Assembly (NCBI GenBank): GCA_009760855.2 | Contig: WPIO01000107.1 | Location: forward strand, 1-64,000 | Source: Cristatella mucedo | Taxonomy: Eukaryota; Bryozoa; Phylactolaemata; Cristatellidae | Direction: 5' to 3' | DNA: 64,000 bases | Part shown: one piece after another, positions 47,901 to 57,902 of the stretch | Numbering within the stretch: position 1 is the stretch's first letter | How the letters are laid out: every line of letters begins with the position of its first letter | Made by a program: the position numbers and the translations under genes | The notes under the pieces: generated by a model | The model's database searches: none | What the model saw: the letters and a program-made list of their open reading frames with translations, nothing else | Told to the model about the DNA's origin: nothing

Positions 47901-49285
47901 CATGCGTACAATTCTTAGCAACAGCGATATGCACAAGGGGTGAGTACAAGGGTCGGAAACAGGCATGTATTTATGAAGATGCCGAAAGCAAAGCATGATC
48001 GCAAGGTGGGATCTCGGTACACTTCAACTGCAAGCAGTATGGGGCAGAGTAGAACATACATAAGGGCAATGGTCACAAAAGATTAGCAACAGAATTTATA
48101 GTGCGACTACTTTGTTGCAGACATAGCACACTATACCAGGAATTAATACTTGGTTTGGGGCAAACACTTTAAGAACACATTGGTTAACATAGGTTACGAT
48201 CAGCCAACCGAACCACACGTGCATAGTTTTTTCAGCAGACATAACCTTCGATTGGCTTTCCTGTACAGACACACAAGACATCAAAAAAAGTCCACAACAG
48301 CACGAATAGTGGCAAAGCGACCCAGTGGGTGCCTCATATCCAAGCGTAACAGGTAAAGCATAGCGTCCTGCTACAGCATTAAGGCACACGAAGGAAATGC
48401 AAATCACACTAGCAGCAAAAGCTCATGAGCACAGCCGCACACGCTCAACTGTATCAACCAGGCATGAGAGTCTAAACTGTTGCATGCAATCAGCTTCCCT
48501 TAGCTGGCTAATTATACATGCGTTCAAGCAATCCTTGGCAACAGTGAGATTCGCGAAGTGTTGAGTGGAAGGACGAGAACCAGGCCTGTAAATATAAGGA
48601 TGCAGAAGGCTAAGCAGGACAAAATCGTCGGACCTCGGTACACTGCATCTACAAGCACGTAGGGCGGGTAGAACATAAACAATGTCAAAGTTCAAAATAG
48701 ATTAGAGGCAGAATGCATCGTGCAACTACTTTATTGCACACAGAATACACTTTACATGGACCTAATACTCACTTTAAGGCAAACTTTTGAAGAAGCAATC
48801 GGTCACCATACTTTAAGAACAGCCAACATAACCACACAAGCATAGTTTTTTCAGCAGACGCTATTTTATTAGGCTGTCCTTGCCAGAAGAACCGAACATT
48901 CTTAATAGTCGACCGCAGTATGCATGGCTACAAAGGTTACCAGTTCGAGCCTCACATCCACTGGTAACAGGTCGAGCAAAGCTTCCTGCTATGTAAATGA
49001 GACACACGCAGTAAATGCAATTCGTACGAACTGTGAAAGCTCATGAGCACAGTTGCTCACGATAAACTGTGTGCACCTGTAGTGAGAGACTAAACGGTTG
49101 CATGCAATCAGAATCCCTTTAAAGGCAAATCCTACCTGCATGCGTTTAATCCTTAGAAACAGTGAGACGCACAAACGGAGTGAGTTAAAGGACGGGAATC
49201 GAAACCTGTATGTGTGAGAATGCCGAAGTTAGAGCAGACGATAAAGGTAAGTCCTCATTAAACTGCATCAACAAGCACGATGAGC
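44968..49285 (+). repeat. Array copy 11, last and most rearranged
   Basis: Begins inside P at unit position about 584 (CTGCTTCCTTATAACGG), so the first 580 bp of P are missing. The rest of P covers 44968-45942. Boxes near 46110, 46635, 47255, 47599, 48219 and 48839 give the order A-B-A'-B'-D-E in place of A-B-C-D-E. The A' monomer is shortened at its start. It ends at CAAGCACGATGAGC (49285), beyond which no monomer or P sequence is seen. Confidence 0.85.
46479..46501 (+). repeat. (TA)n microsatellite at the TATA-like position of monomer A, copy 11
   Basis: Other A monomers read AGGCCTGTATATATTATCA. Here the TATATAT core has expanded to an uninterrupted TA run of about 23 bp. Confidence 0.9.
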
Positions 49286-50835
49286 GTTATGCATTATCAG
49301 TTAACTCTTGGAAGGATGGTAGCTTAAGGCACTGACGCGAAAAGTTCGAGGTTGACTTATGAGCAGTGAAGTGAATAGAGTAATCAGAGCAGGTGGTGTG
49401 AAGCACAGCCAGATTCTCAAATATTAGTTTTTCAGTTTAAACGGAAATCTTGCACTTCGGACATGGCTTCAACAATATGACTGTGGCGGGTCACCCATAG
49501 GCAATTTGACATCGTACGTACAATGCTTTCTGGTGCTGTGCGATCCTTCTGGGATGCCTTAATGACCTAAGGCTATCAAGCAGCCAAATTTGATGAGCTA
49601 GTGTGACACTGAAAGCTTTGAATCTTTTAGTGCTAGTTACAACAATGCATAGAAATAGAAACACCTTTTTAGAAATATTTTAACGGAAACAGTTTCATAG
49701 CGAGTAGTAATTTACAAAGGCTAACACAAAGGGCGTGAAGAAATGACGAAATGTCAACGAAATCTACCCTGCTCGCCAAGAACTGTGCCAGAGCTGATGT
49801 CAGAGAGCCGCTCTAATGCTTTATACTTGCATAAACATGTCAGAGAAGCTCCATCCGACCAGTAGTAAGACAACTCACCTTTCGGCCACAAACTCAAAAC
49901 AGGTGACTTTCTGGTGACCTTGACAGCGATTGCATTTTTACCTAGCTACTGACCTTGCTGCATCCTGCAATCGGCCACCTAAGGTCTGCAGCAACGGATC
50001 TTAAAAGCCACAGCCTTTTAGTAAGGTTGATGATCACCCTTTAGGACGGAGCTCTTCAAAAAATGAGCTGGCTAAATACCACTAGAATGTGACATTAAAA
50101 TGATAGCAGACGTCGCAGCCAAAAGGTACTAGTGCAATTCAACGCCAGTCGCGCCAGCTTTTTCCTGGTCCAATGAGCCATTTGCTGTAAGTACTAAGAA
50201 CATACTTCAGCATACTAGCATTTGGAAAGAGAAAGCGCTCCGTCAGCAGACTAGTCTAGCTATCTATTCTAATCTGTGAAAACTTGGTTGACGTGGCTAC
50301 ATGGATCTATTTTTTAGCGTCTTTGGTGGCAATAATTTGACCTTTCGCTGATAAAAGAGGTATAATATTAATAGTATTCCGGATTTGTAGCACCTCCAGA
50401 GAACTGTATCTCTGTGAATGCAACTTACAGATGATTAGAATTAAGACGTTAGGGCAGGCAGTGCATGAGGTTTTATTTGCAGCTTCCAATATACCGAGGT
50501 TAAATACTAGTAAGTTGAGTGTATTTGACTGCTTATTTTCACGGAAAACTTGTTATACCAATATAGCATCTACTAGTGGTGAATAATCTATAATGGATGA
50601 TCGTAATGTAGCAGGAGATTCAGTCTGACATCTGCTCAGTCCGCCTGACTTATGGTGGATGGCCAAAAGCGACACGCAAATGCTTGCTTTAAATACTGAC
50701 AGGACGGTCATGGCGTAGTGCCGGAATTACAGCCTGCAGCCACAGCGAAGTTGAGGACTTGGCAAACGATACTGCTGCATAATCTTTTGAGCATAGAAAG
50801 ATACAGCCAATTAATTGCACTCAGCGGACGATCTG
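49286..50835. other. Unique sequence right of the array, no gene recognised
   Basis: Monomer similarity stops abruptly at 49285. The following 1.5 kb holds only short chance frames (for example 60 codons on the minus strand at 50307-50489), no RT motifs and no obvious repeats. Nothing supported here. Confidence 0.6.
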
Positions 50836-51027
50836 AGGATATGCTGAGAGCTGTGAGAGGAGCTTGTGGCCACTAACTCACAGAGGTTAGGCAATGGTGA
50901 GCCTTGCAGGAAGATCGGAAGGTTTTGGCAAAGCTATTGGCTTTTCGGCGGCCAGCCGTGCCCTATCACACTACCTGCCGTTGAAGGCGAAGGTGGCTGA
51001 ACTGCTGACTCTGCCAAATATCACTCA
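50836..51027 (+). repeat. Diverged direct repeat R1, left copy (192 bp)
   Basis: Begins GAGGATATGCTGAGAGCTGT and ends CCAAATATCACTCA. It matches 53013-53206 with only scattered substitutions. It contains a short frame starting MVSLAGRSEGFGKAIGFSAA and ending soon after the repeat. The repeat is in direct orientation, about 2.18 kb from its partner. Confidence 0.88.
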
Positions 51028-52631
51028 AGGCCTCACCGTATTTTCTCGAAAATAAGACCTTACCGCCAATGAGCCCTACTATCATTTTTCAGCACGCTCC
51101 TAATGTAATTCATCCCAAAATTAACATGCATTGATGAGGAATGTGAGCAATCCGGATTATTGACCCTGAATTTGCACGAAGACATGCACATAATGCAAAC
51201 ACATCTAAGCAATCAGCATGCAACTGGACAAAAATCGAATTAGGTTCGCACTAGACTTTAATTGTGCATTTAAAGGTAATATATTTTGCGCCCACGTCTA
51301 GTGCAAAATAGAAATGCGCTTAGTAACAGAAAAGAGTCATAGAGGCATCACAGGACGAGAATCTTCCGGCTTTTAGCAAGGACACGCTCTACACCGAATA
51401 GTCTGAAAATGGCAAACAGAGTACTATAATCTTTGTCACCAGGTGACCGAGGAAATATCTAAGATGCACAAGTGCGGACCAGGTCTGCAAACCATATTTT
51501 CTGAGTTATAAATATAATCGTTGTGAATGGATTGCCTACAGTTCAATAAAGCCCTTAGTTATGTGCAGGGCATATAATAAATAGCTTGCCCTGCAAAAAT
51601 ATTACAGTTAAAGATATCAATAGAATAATTCAAACCACTACAACACCGGCTGTACTGCCTACTTCAGTAACATGCCATATATAATAACAAATGAACATGT
51701 TATATGAAGACAGAAGACTGCAGCTAACGTTTTAAAGTACCGATGCGACTAAACGTGCAGTTACCTTCAAAGTCTAAGCTGATAAGATTGACTTTTCTAC
51801 GTTCCAACTCTCCAGCATAATCGCTATGGATTAAACTGTAGAGTCTATTGGCAAATGATCTCATATAACATATATGATATAATGCGATTCAAGATTTTCT
51901 TAACTGTTTCAAAAGCAACGGTTGCATGTACTTTGGTAATGTATCTGGATGGGCAGAAAGCCCCACATCAAACCATCACTAAGAGCAAGTTAAATACGAT
52001 TGAACGTGTTTGAGCAATCAATTTCTTGAAATTAAAATTCTTTATTTCGCACCAGCAGATACATGAAAATGGGTCAATTTGATGCTGCCACTTCATTAGT
52101 GAGGTGGCCCAAGAATTTTGATAATCTGGGATCCAGCCAGCAGATAAGACATGAAGAATTTCCTTGTGAAGAGAAGAATAGATCAAATAGTACTTTCTGC
52201 AGGAATGACTACTAATTTCTAAATTCTTGATTTTGGAATAAACAAGATATTCACAGAACATTTGTGCAAGCAAATCAATAACTACATTGAAAATGGAATA
52301 GAGAAGAACCCGCTCGGAATTTTTAGGAAGCATAACATGCAAGAGGTGACCACTTTGGTGAATAATTCAATGGATAAAACCGCTGACAGATGTTTGTCAA
52401 CGCACTAGTTTAAGACTTTAGGAACAAGAAGCGCTCATTTGAAAAGAACTCCAATGCTGAAAATGAGAGAGAGAGAGATTAAGGCAGATGGTTCTAAAGG
52501 AAATGGTTTGCAGTAAATTTAGGCCAAAACTAGGTGCTTTGAGATTTACTATGGTGTTCTAGGATAAGGTTGCCGGAATGCAAGTGCACACAGGTTGGAT
52601 TTTTTAAGGAAAATGAATCAATAAACTTGGA
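51028..52631. other. AT-rich intergenic stretch, no gene recognised
   Basis: Near 51031 it holds CCGTATTTTCTCGAAAATAA followed by GACC. This resembles the end of DNA-transposon-derived repeats seen in many animals, but no matching other end was found. A short (GA)n run lies at about 52468-52480. The minus frame at 51968-52342 (124 codons) shows no motif. No supported gene. Confidence 0.5.
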
Positions 52632-52865
52632 TTGTTTGGATATGAACGAATGCAGACTGTTGTACTTGAAAAAATTAGAAATCCTTTCACTGTAAACCCT
52701 AATGAATTATTTGGAGCAATGATTGACATCGGGTCAGATGCAGTTTTTCGGTTAAATATAGAACAAGGGGGCTGGGGTTGGCTAAAGTACACCTCGGTGA
52801 AGCAAGTGAACGGGGGCTGGGCTAAGTCAGCCCAAGCTTTAGTAATTGAGTGCATTCCACTGTGA
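52632..52865 (+). other. 77-codon open frame of unknown status
   Basis: Reads MFGYERMQTVVLEKIRNPF then GGWGWLKYTSVKQVNGGWAK. The opposite strand is also open for 91 codons over the same stretch, so coding potential is ambiguous. No family recognised. It may be an exon fragment or chance. Confidence 0.15.
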
Positions 52866-53012
52866 ATCGAGAGAGCCAATTCTCACGCTTGAGGGCAAAG
52901 TCTGCTGACTACCAAATTGATTCCAATAGCCGCTCATGTTCTCAATGCCCAGTAGAAAACACTGGGTTCGCATTTCAGCGAATTCAAAACCTTTACAAGT
53001 GAGTAAAGGATC

Positions 53013-53206
53013 CGAGGATATGCTCAAAGCTCTGACAGGAGCTTGTGGCCACTAACTCACAGAGGTTAGGCAATGGTCAGCCTTGCAGGAAGATCGGAAG
53101 GTTTCGGCAAAGCTATTTGCTTTTTGGCGGCCAGCCGTGCCCTATCACACTACCTGCCGTTGAAGGCGAAGGTGGCTGAACTGCCGAATATGCCAAATAT
53201 CACTCA
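53013..53206 (+). repeat. Diverged direct repeat R1, right copy (194 bp)
   Basis: Partner of 50836-51027: the same CTTGTGGCCACTAACTCACA and CTACCTGCCGTTGAAGGCGA stretches are present. Here the enclosed frame continues past the repeat to 53351 (92 codons). Flanks outside the 194 bp are unrelated, so it is a dispersed or locally duplicated element and not part of a long duplication. Confidence 0.88.
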
Positions 53207-53351
53207 CGCTATCACACTAGACACTGCCCAGCACTCTCAAATGGAAATTAGATACAGGCCTCGCGAGGTTCTCCATTTTGCCTTGACAATTTGGTCGGTA
53301 AAATATAAGACTGCAACATATGTCCGCGATCTAGGTCAAATGGAGCCATGA
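53073..53351 (+). other. 92-codon open frame starting in repeat R1
   Basis: Starts at the ATG shared by both R1 copies (MVSLAGRSEGFGKA) and continues into unique sequence (MEIRYRPREVLHFALTIWSV). Differences between the two R1 copies include at least two silent and several replacing changes, so there is no clear sign of selection. No recognised domain. Confidence 0.2.
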
Positions 53352-53373
53352 TATTGCAGTCAGAGCCTTCGGC

Positions 53374-53520
53374 TTCTGATATTGGAATAGCAATGGGTAG
53401 TGACGCTAATGTAAAGGCCTCACCTGTGACCGATAGTTAAGCCACCGACAGAGCGTCTGGCCCCTACTTCATGATGTATTTCGTGCCATCTGCTGCGATT
53501 GATCGAGCTCTCATAGATGT
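53374..53520 (+). repeat. Diverged direct repeat R2, left copy
   Basis: Shares GCTAATGTAAAGGCCTCACC, GATAGTTAAGCC and the TATTTCGTGCC-TGCTGC-ATTGAT-AGCTCTCATA pattern with 55349-55473, in the same order and orientation. More diverged than R1. At its left end one frame reads SDIGIAMGSDANVKAS, which recalls the hinge motif of P-type ATPases, but a stop follows and the match is too short to name. Confidence 0.6.
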
Positions 53521-54159
53521 TCCTGTTGAGAGTAATAAAGGTGAGTCTTTTTTACGACGCACGTTCGCTTGCTTTGTCTCTGTGGGACTGCCACCAAAAC
53601 AACCACCGCCGGAGCCACTGTCATACAAAATCTGGTGGCAGAGAAGGATTTCCTCAAGCCGAAAAGAGTACCACACCTTCCGTGGTCTAAATGGGACGCC
53701 GATACTGTGGTACGAAAATGGTTAATGGCGGGCCGCACTTTATATCTTTGCTTCTAATGCTCGAGAAGCTGTAGCAAGAATATAGATGGCGATGCTGATA
53801 AGCATGTTGCGCCACAGTGTCTTGGCAATAACGCGATACACGGTTGGGTTGATCGGCCAGTGGACGTGAAGCAAGACTACCAGAAGCTACGAAACAAGTG
53901 AATTCTGATCTTTTCGTGGTTGACTGATGAGGAGGCCGAGATTGAGGTCGATGGGTTTTGGCTGGAGCAGGAGCAGCTCGCCGGAGGCGAGACTGGGTCA
54001 AAGACAGGAACCGATTCAGCTTCATCAACATCGATCCCACCATTCTCTGCCTGCAAGAGTCAGAGAGACAACCGGAACTCATTCAGCTGCCGCAGCTATC
54101 CAATTTCAATAATGGTGGAGGAAGCGGTATGGGATCGCTTCCAACATAGTAGCCTTCCA
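53521..54159. other. Region with overlapping open frames, no gene assigned
   Basis: Both strands carry frames of 60-131 codons (minus 53687-54082 is the longest, Arg/Ser/Pro-rich). They overlap each other in several phases. GC content rises here, which lowers stop frequency. No domain or splice pattern allows a choice. Confidence 0.4.
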
Positions 54160-54860
54160 CTGTGGAAGTGAGCCTGAAAAATGTAGATTCGCAGCGGCAG
54201 TAGCCGGAGATAAAGAAGGTATAGCATGTGACAGCTTCCTGTGGCTTGGTAACGGTCAGCGGGAATGTGATTGTAGGCTTCAAAAAGATGAATGCCCCGA
54301 GAAAGCGACCTTTCAGCGGGGAAGCGCTGTATTGAGAGCTTCGTAGCTGCAGAGAGTATCTCCGCGGTAAAGGGCACCTGAGAGTGACGTCTCGGCTTCA
54401 ACGCGTAGCGGTAAGAGCTTCTTGGTGGTGAAGAGCGCTTGCACAAGCGTTCTGGCGCAGAGCACAGACAAGCATCGCGACATAGCGGTCACTTGTGAGG
54501 CGAGTTGTCTGCAAAAAAGCTCAGGCGACTGACGAGAGGGACATCTGAGCGGTGAAGCGAAGCAGCAAGAGCCTCATAACGACTGAGAGCATCTCAACGG
54601 CCTCGGAGAGCCGTGCCCATGCGTCTCGTAAGTAGTGCACCTGCATGAGCGTCTCGGTGAAGAGCGCCGAGGACCACCGTAAAATAAAGATAGCAGTCAG
54701 CGGCAAGGCAATAGCAGCCTCAGCGTCGTCGACGGCTGCTCGCGAGCGAAGCAACGAAAGCTTCGCTTCGGTGAAGCGCAGCAGCAAGAGCCTTTCGGTG
54801 ACGAAGAACATCAGCATTAGCATGTCGGTGTGAGCGCATAGCAGCATAACAGTGACATGA
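54160..54860 (+). repeat. GC-richer block with degenerate short repeats
   Basis: GGTGAAGCG-AGCAGCAAGAGCC occurs at about 54551 and 54769. Related phrases (GTCTCGGTGAAGAGCGCC, TTGGTGGTGAAGAGCGCTTG, CATCTCAACGGCCTCGGAGA) recur between. Both strands are therefore open for over 60 codons with Ser/Lys- or Leu/Ala-rich translations, a by-product of the repeats. Composition differs sharply from the AT-rich flanks. Confidence 0.55.
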
Positions 54861-55348
54861 ACTCGGTGGAGTGGAACTCCGAGAACGATGAGGCCTGAGT
54901 AATGAACAGGGGTGTTTTTCGCAGAAAAGGATTGGCCGGCGGTGAGTACATGAGACCGGCCATCGGGGCTGGCTCGGAGGTGATCTGCATGACCCCCTGG
55001 TAGTGGGAGCGGTGCCCCAGCTTTGCCTTAAGGTGGGCAGCATCTATGAGCGGTTGTTCGTGCGGGGCAGTGCTGGTGTTCGCCTCATGTGAGTGGCTAT
55101 CACGTAGCCTCCACCTAACCCAAGTCTTTGGAGCTCATTCATGTTAAACTAATATTCTGATAGAGCCTGAACAAAAAGCCTCTGGACATGGCACCACTTG
55201 AGTAGGCAGCAGGAGAGAGTGAAGGTAGCCAATGGCTTTATGAATTAATACTCATCTCCCCCGGTATGCAGGTGGACTATGAAATCAATTTTTTTATTGG
55301 GGAACGGATGAAGTCTGCACCCGTCTTTTTTGCTGTTGTAATTAGCAG
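54861..55348. other. No gene recognised
   Basis: Moderate GC falling to AT-rich by 55300. Short frames only and no RT motifs. Confidence 0.5.
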
Positions 55349-55473
55349 ACCCCCTTGATACTAATGTACATGCCTCATCTGTCGCCAATAGTTAAGCCGT
55401 TGAGCAATACGTCACGAGAATCATGGGTGTTGTATTTCGTGCCGTATGCTGCAATTGATTTAGCTCTCATATA
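55349..55473 (+). repeat. Diverged direct repeat R2, right copy
   Basis: Partner of 53374-53520: CTAATGTACATGCCTCATCT, CAATAGTTAAGCCG and TATTTCGTGCCGTATGCTGC. Spacing between partners is about 1.95 kb, close to but different from R1. Confidence 0.6.
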
Positions 55474-55660
55474 TGAGCGCAATGGATGTAACCAAATTTC
55501 CTAAAATAGTCTCGCAAGTAACTTACAATGTTGTGGACAGCTGCTCTAAAAAAAATGGCGTTTTGAAGTTACAAACCGTGTTGACCTGATTCAAGAGCAG
55601 CCCCGTCAGAATTAGGTCCAAGCAATCTGTCGAACTACGTGAACATGGAAGGAGCTGCAC

Positions 55661-56090
55661 CATGTCTGGCTGTAACGACAATATAAAACTGGTTAGCGAT
55701 GATGTTCTTAAGGATGCAGTGGATGCAAGTTATTGGAAACAGTTCTGGAAAATTCATTGCCACCCACTGGTCTGAAAAGATTATTCACGAGGTCTGGAAT
55801 CGCTGTGCCAGTGTTGTTTACATGGGTAGTATCTTTACATTGAGGATGAATACCGCGGTAAGAGTAGTTGGCCGCTGGCGGCAGATTCCAATATGGCAAA
55901 GACTTGTGGCAAAAAAAGAGCATCCATCAAGAAGGCTGCTTCGGGCGTGCATATACGCTCTGTGGGGTGGCAAAAAAAGTAGCAGTGGTTGTCCCGAATC
56001 ATCCATCAATCTTGAGCTATTTCTTAAAAAAATGAGCTCAAGTTTTGTAATCGACCTCCTCATTCTTGCCCCGGATTTGGCAATCCACTG
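55661..56090 (+). pseudogene. Coding-like stretch with internal stops
   Basis: From an ATG at 55661 one phase reads MSGCNDNIKLVSDDVLKDAV and DASYWKQFWKIHCHPLV. After two stops it gives YIEDEYRGKSSWPLAADSNM and MAKTCGKKRASIKKAASGVH. Another phase over the same bases is open for 130 codons (55699-56091). The first phase looks more protein-like in composition but is broken. No family recognised. It may be an old processed or transposon-derived sequence. Confidence 0.25.
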
Positions 56091-56093
56091 AGC

Positions 56094-56338
56094 AATCGCT
56101 CAATAAAAATCAATTCTTTCGAAATCGCTTCTTTCTTCTGACAAATAGAACTCGACGAGCCCAAAATTCTGTACCCGATTTGCATGTAAATTGGACCAAT
56201 ATTTATGAAGTCATTGCAGTCCGCGAGCACCCAGTTTACCATGGTAAAGGTTACCACCGTCGTCCTTGCGTGTTCCCACTGAAAGCAGTAAAGCAGAATC
56301 TTGGTTACTGCCCACGTTCGCCCGCTGAATTACAGTGA
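56094..56338 (+). other. Candidate small exon or ORF
   Basis: An open stretch of about 80 codons ending CPRSPAELQ-stop. A pyrimidine-rich tract ending in AG (GCTTCTTTCTTCTGACAAAT then AG) lies at about 56127-56148, a plausible splice acceptor. The downstream translation has EVIAVREHPVYHGKGYHRRP and CVFPLKAVKQNLGYCPRSP. No recognised domain; low support. Confidence 0.25.
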
Positions 56339-56465
56339 GACTCCTACTAGACTGAACTACGATGAGACTCCGCTAGTAAGGGGCAACTATAATTGGCTAG
56401 GAAAATAAATAGATTGCTGGAATAAATCTGCTCTGCCAACATATATCCTGTTTATTCTGCAGTTT

Positions 56466-56575
56466 TAATGAACTTATCTTGCACTATCTCCCAGTTCAGC
56501 AACGTATCGAATTCAAGGTTTTGTCCCTAACTTTCAGGTCCCATTCATTATTTGGCATCAGCGTACCTAGTTAAT
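56466..56575 (+). mobile_element. CR1/L2-like RT C-terminal scrap
   Basis: Translates as LHYLPVQQRIEFKVLSLTFR, the conserved C-terminal HWLPV-RI-FK-L motif of CR1/L2 reverse transcriptases. It decays on both sides within a few dozen bases. An old fragment, plus strand. Confidence 0.75.
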
Positions 56576-57578
56576 GTAATGTAGCTTCATCTGTAACTCC
56601 CCGAAGTCACAAAGACCACGTGGGTGTTACGCAGGAGAGTTTTGTATAGCGCACTCAAAGCCTAATTGGCTTTCGGTACGCGTTCGGCATTAAGCAGACT
56701 TTGTCTCACGCAACAAAGATAAAGTGGGAAGCATAGCAGAGCCATGAGAGCAGTTGAGGTAGTGAGTAGCATAGAAGTAGCAGCTCATGACCGCTGAAAA
56801 GAATGTGCCATAGTCAGCAGAAGGAGAGTAGTTGTCGTTTCGTAAGAATCACGGATGCGAGTTCCACAGTGTCGGACCCGCAGAGCTAAAGGTCCTGTTA
56901 GCAACGGTCCTTAAGCGGATAAATGGAACCAGCTAGTTTATTGTCCATACCGGACCTGATGGCAGGAGAAGACTGAAACTGCTGCAATTGTTCAGCTAGG
57001 TATATAGGAACCAAGCCATCGCCGGCCTTTTGTTTTAGCGTTAGAACTTTGCTCTAAATTCACTGATCAACCGGCCGCTATCCTTGCTCTTTTAGCAGCG
57101 GAGACCAATGGTCAAACCACTATGATCTCTGTAAATTAATCTTGCAGCCATATTCGCAGCCATCTGCAGGGACATAATTGCTCCTTTTCGGTAGCACAGC
57201 CAAAAGGGAATTACGATAGCATAGCCAAGGCAGAGCCAAGATGATAGCTAAATACATGCAAGCCAGCGTGGAAGAATGCTCCTAATCTTGGTATTTAAAT
57301 TTAGGCAGTTATGGAAAACAACACCAAAGTTTAGATAACGTGGTGAGGGATGCGAAACAGCATATCTTATTCAAGAAAAAAAAAATTTAATTTAGCCACA
57401 AGGTTAAGGTATCCTATGAGCAATAGTTCAGTTTTATCATCGTTTAGTTTCAAGACATAATCCAATATCCAAGGTAAAATGTCAGCAAGGCAAATATTTA
57501 GTTTAACAGTTGCTGAAGCAGATTCCGGCGGTCTATTTGACATGCAGCTGAGTATCTCTAGCTAAACAATTACTAGCT

Positions 57579-57740
57579 GATTTGAAAGCTTTTGTACAGC
57601 GACTGCAGAGCCTTTACGGCTATCACCACAGCTTTCAGAGGTGATGAAGAATTACTCACCACAGGATTCGAACTCACTCACTCGGAACCGATGTCGTGAA
57701 AAGCAACTGCCTTACTTAGTATGTTATCACGAATATACTA
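57579..57740 (-). mobile_element. tRNA-like SINE nested in the second-family retroelement
   Basis: About 162 bp with no counterpart in RT separate the SPLLLSIY and decayed YADD boxes of the host element. On the minus strand the insert holds GAGTTCGAATCCTG, a near-perfect pol III B box (GGTTCGAATCC), at about 57664-57674, preceded by TAAGTAAGGCAGTTG in the A-box position. The flanks AGCTAATGTAAT and AGCTAGTAATT resemble a diverged target-site duplication. Together this fits a tRNA-derived SINE. The family is not identified. Confidence 0.55.
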
Positions 57741-57902
57741 TTACATTAGCTTAATTACTTTTCCTAAATGTTAATTATAAATGGAGAGCAGCAAGGGACT
57801 GAGAACGAACCACTGAACGACTCCATGGGTTACTCGCCTGGTGGGTGAATCCTGACCCCCAAGCACCACGGATTGAAGACGATCAGAGGAGTTCAATTTA
57901 AA

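Larger units (their letters stand above)
1..49285 (+). repeat. Higher-order tandem satellite array, unit about 4.5 kb
   Basis: The sequence that begins the window (AAGACCTCGTTAAACTGC) recurs near 4499, 8996, 13529, 18022, 22423, 26314, 30817, 33538 and 38036, always in the same orientation and with the same flanks. This gives periods of 4498, 4497, 4533, 4493, 4401, 3891, 4503, 2721 and 4498 bp. The tenth and eleventh copies are altered by a retroelement insertion and deletions. Inside each unit, about five diverged monomers repeat with spacings near 510, 619, 610 and 615 bp, so this is a higher-order repeat. No copy holds a long conserved reading frame on the plus strand, and frameshifts and stops are shared by most copies. 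That fits amplification of already non-coding DNA. The array runs off the left edge of the window and ends at 49285. Confidence 0.95.

Noticed and set aside
1-49285. Array as a tandem gene cluster such as rDNA, histone, snRNA or tRNA genes
   Set aside because: No recognisable rRNA, histone or U-RNA sequence is present. The GGTAACAGGTCGAGCAAAGC box does not match a pol III B box.
53687-54082. 131-codon minus-strand frame
   Set aside because: It lies in a GC-richer zone where several phases on both strands are open. Arg/Ser/Pro-rich composition and no motif make a chance frame more likely.
53958-54149. AP-endonuclease-like phrase DPTILCLQES on the plus strand
   Set aside because: It recalls the LCLQET motif of retroelement endonucleases, but no other endonuclease motif (such as WN, GDFN or SDH) follows in any phase, so the resemblance is probably chance.
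54521-54847. 108-codon minus-strand and 62-codon plus-strand frames
   Set aside because: Both are by-products of the short GC-rich repeats.
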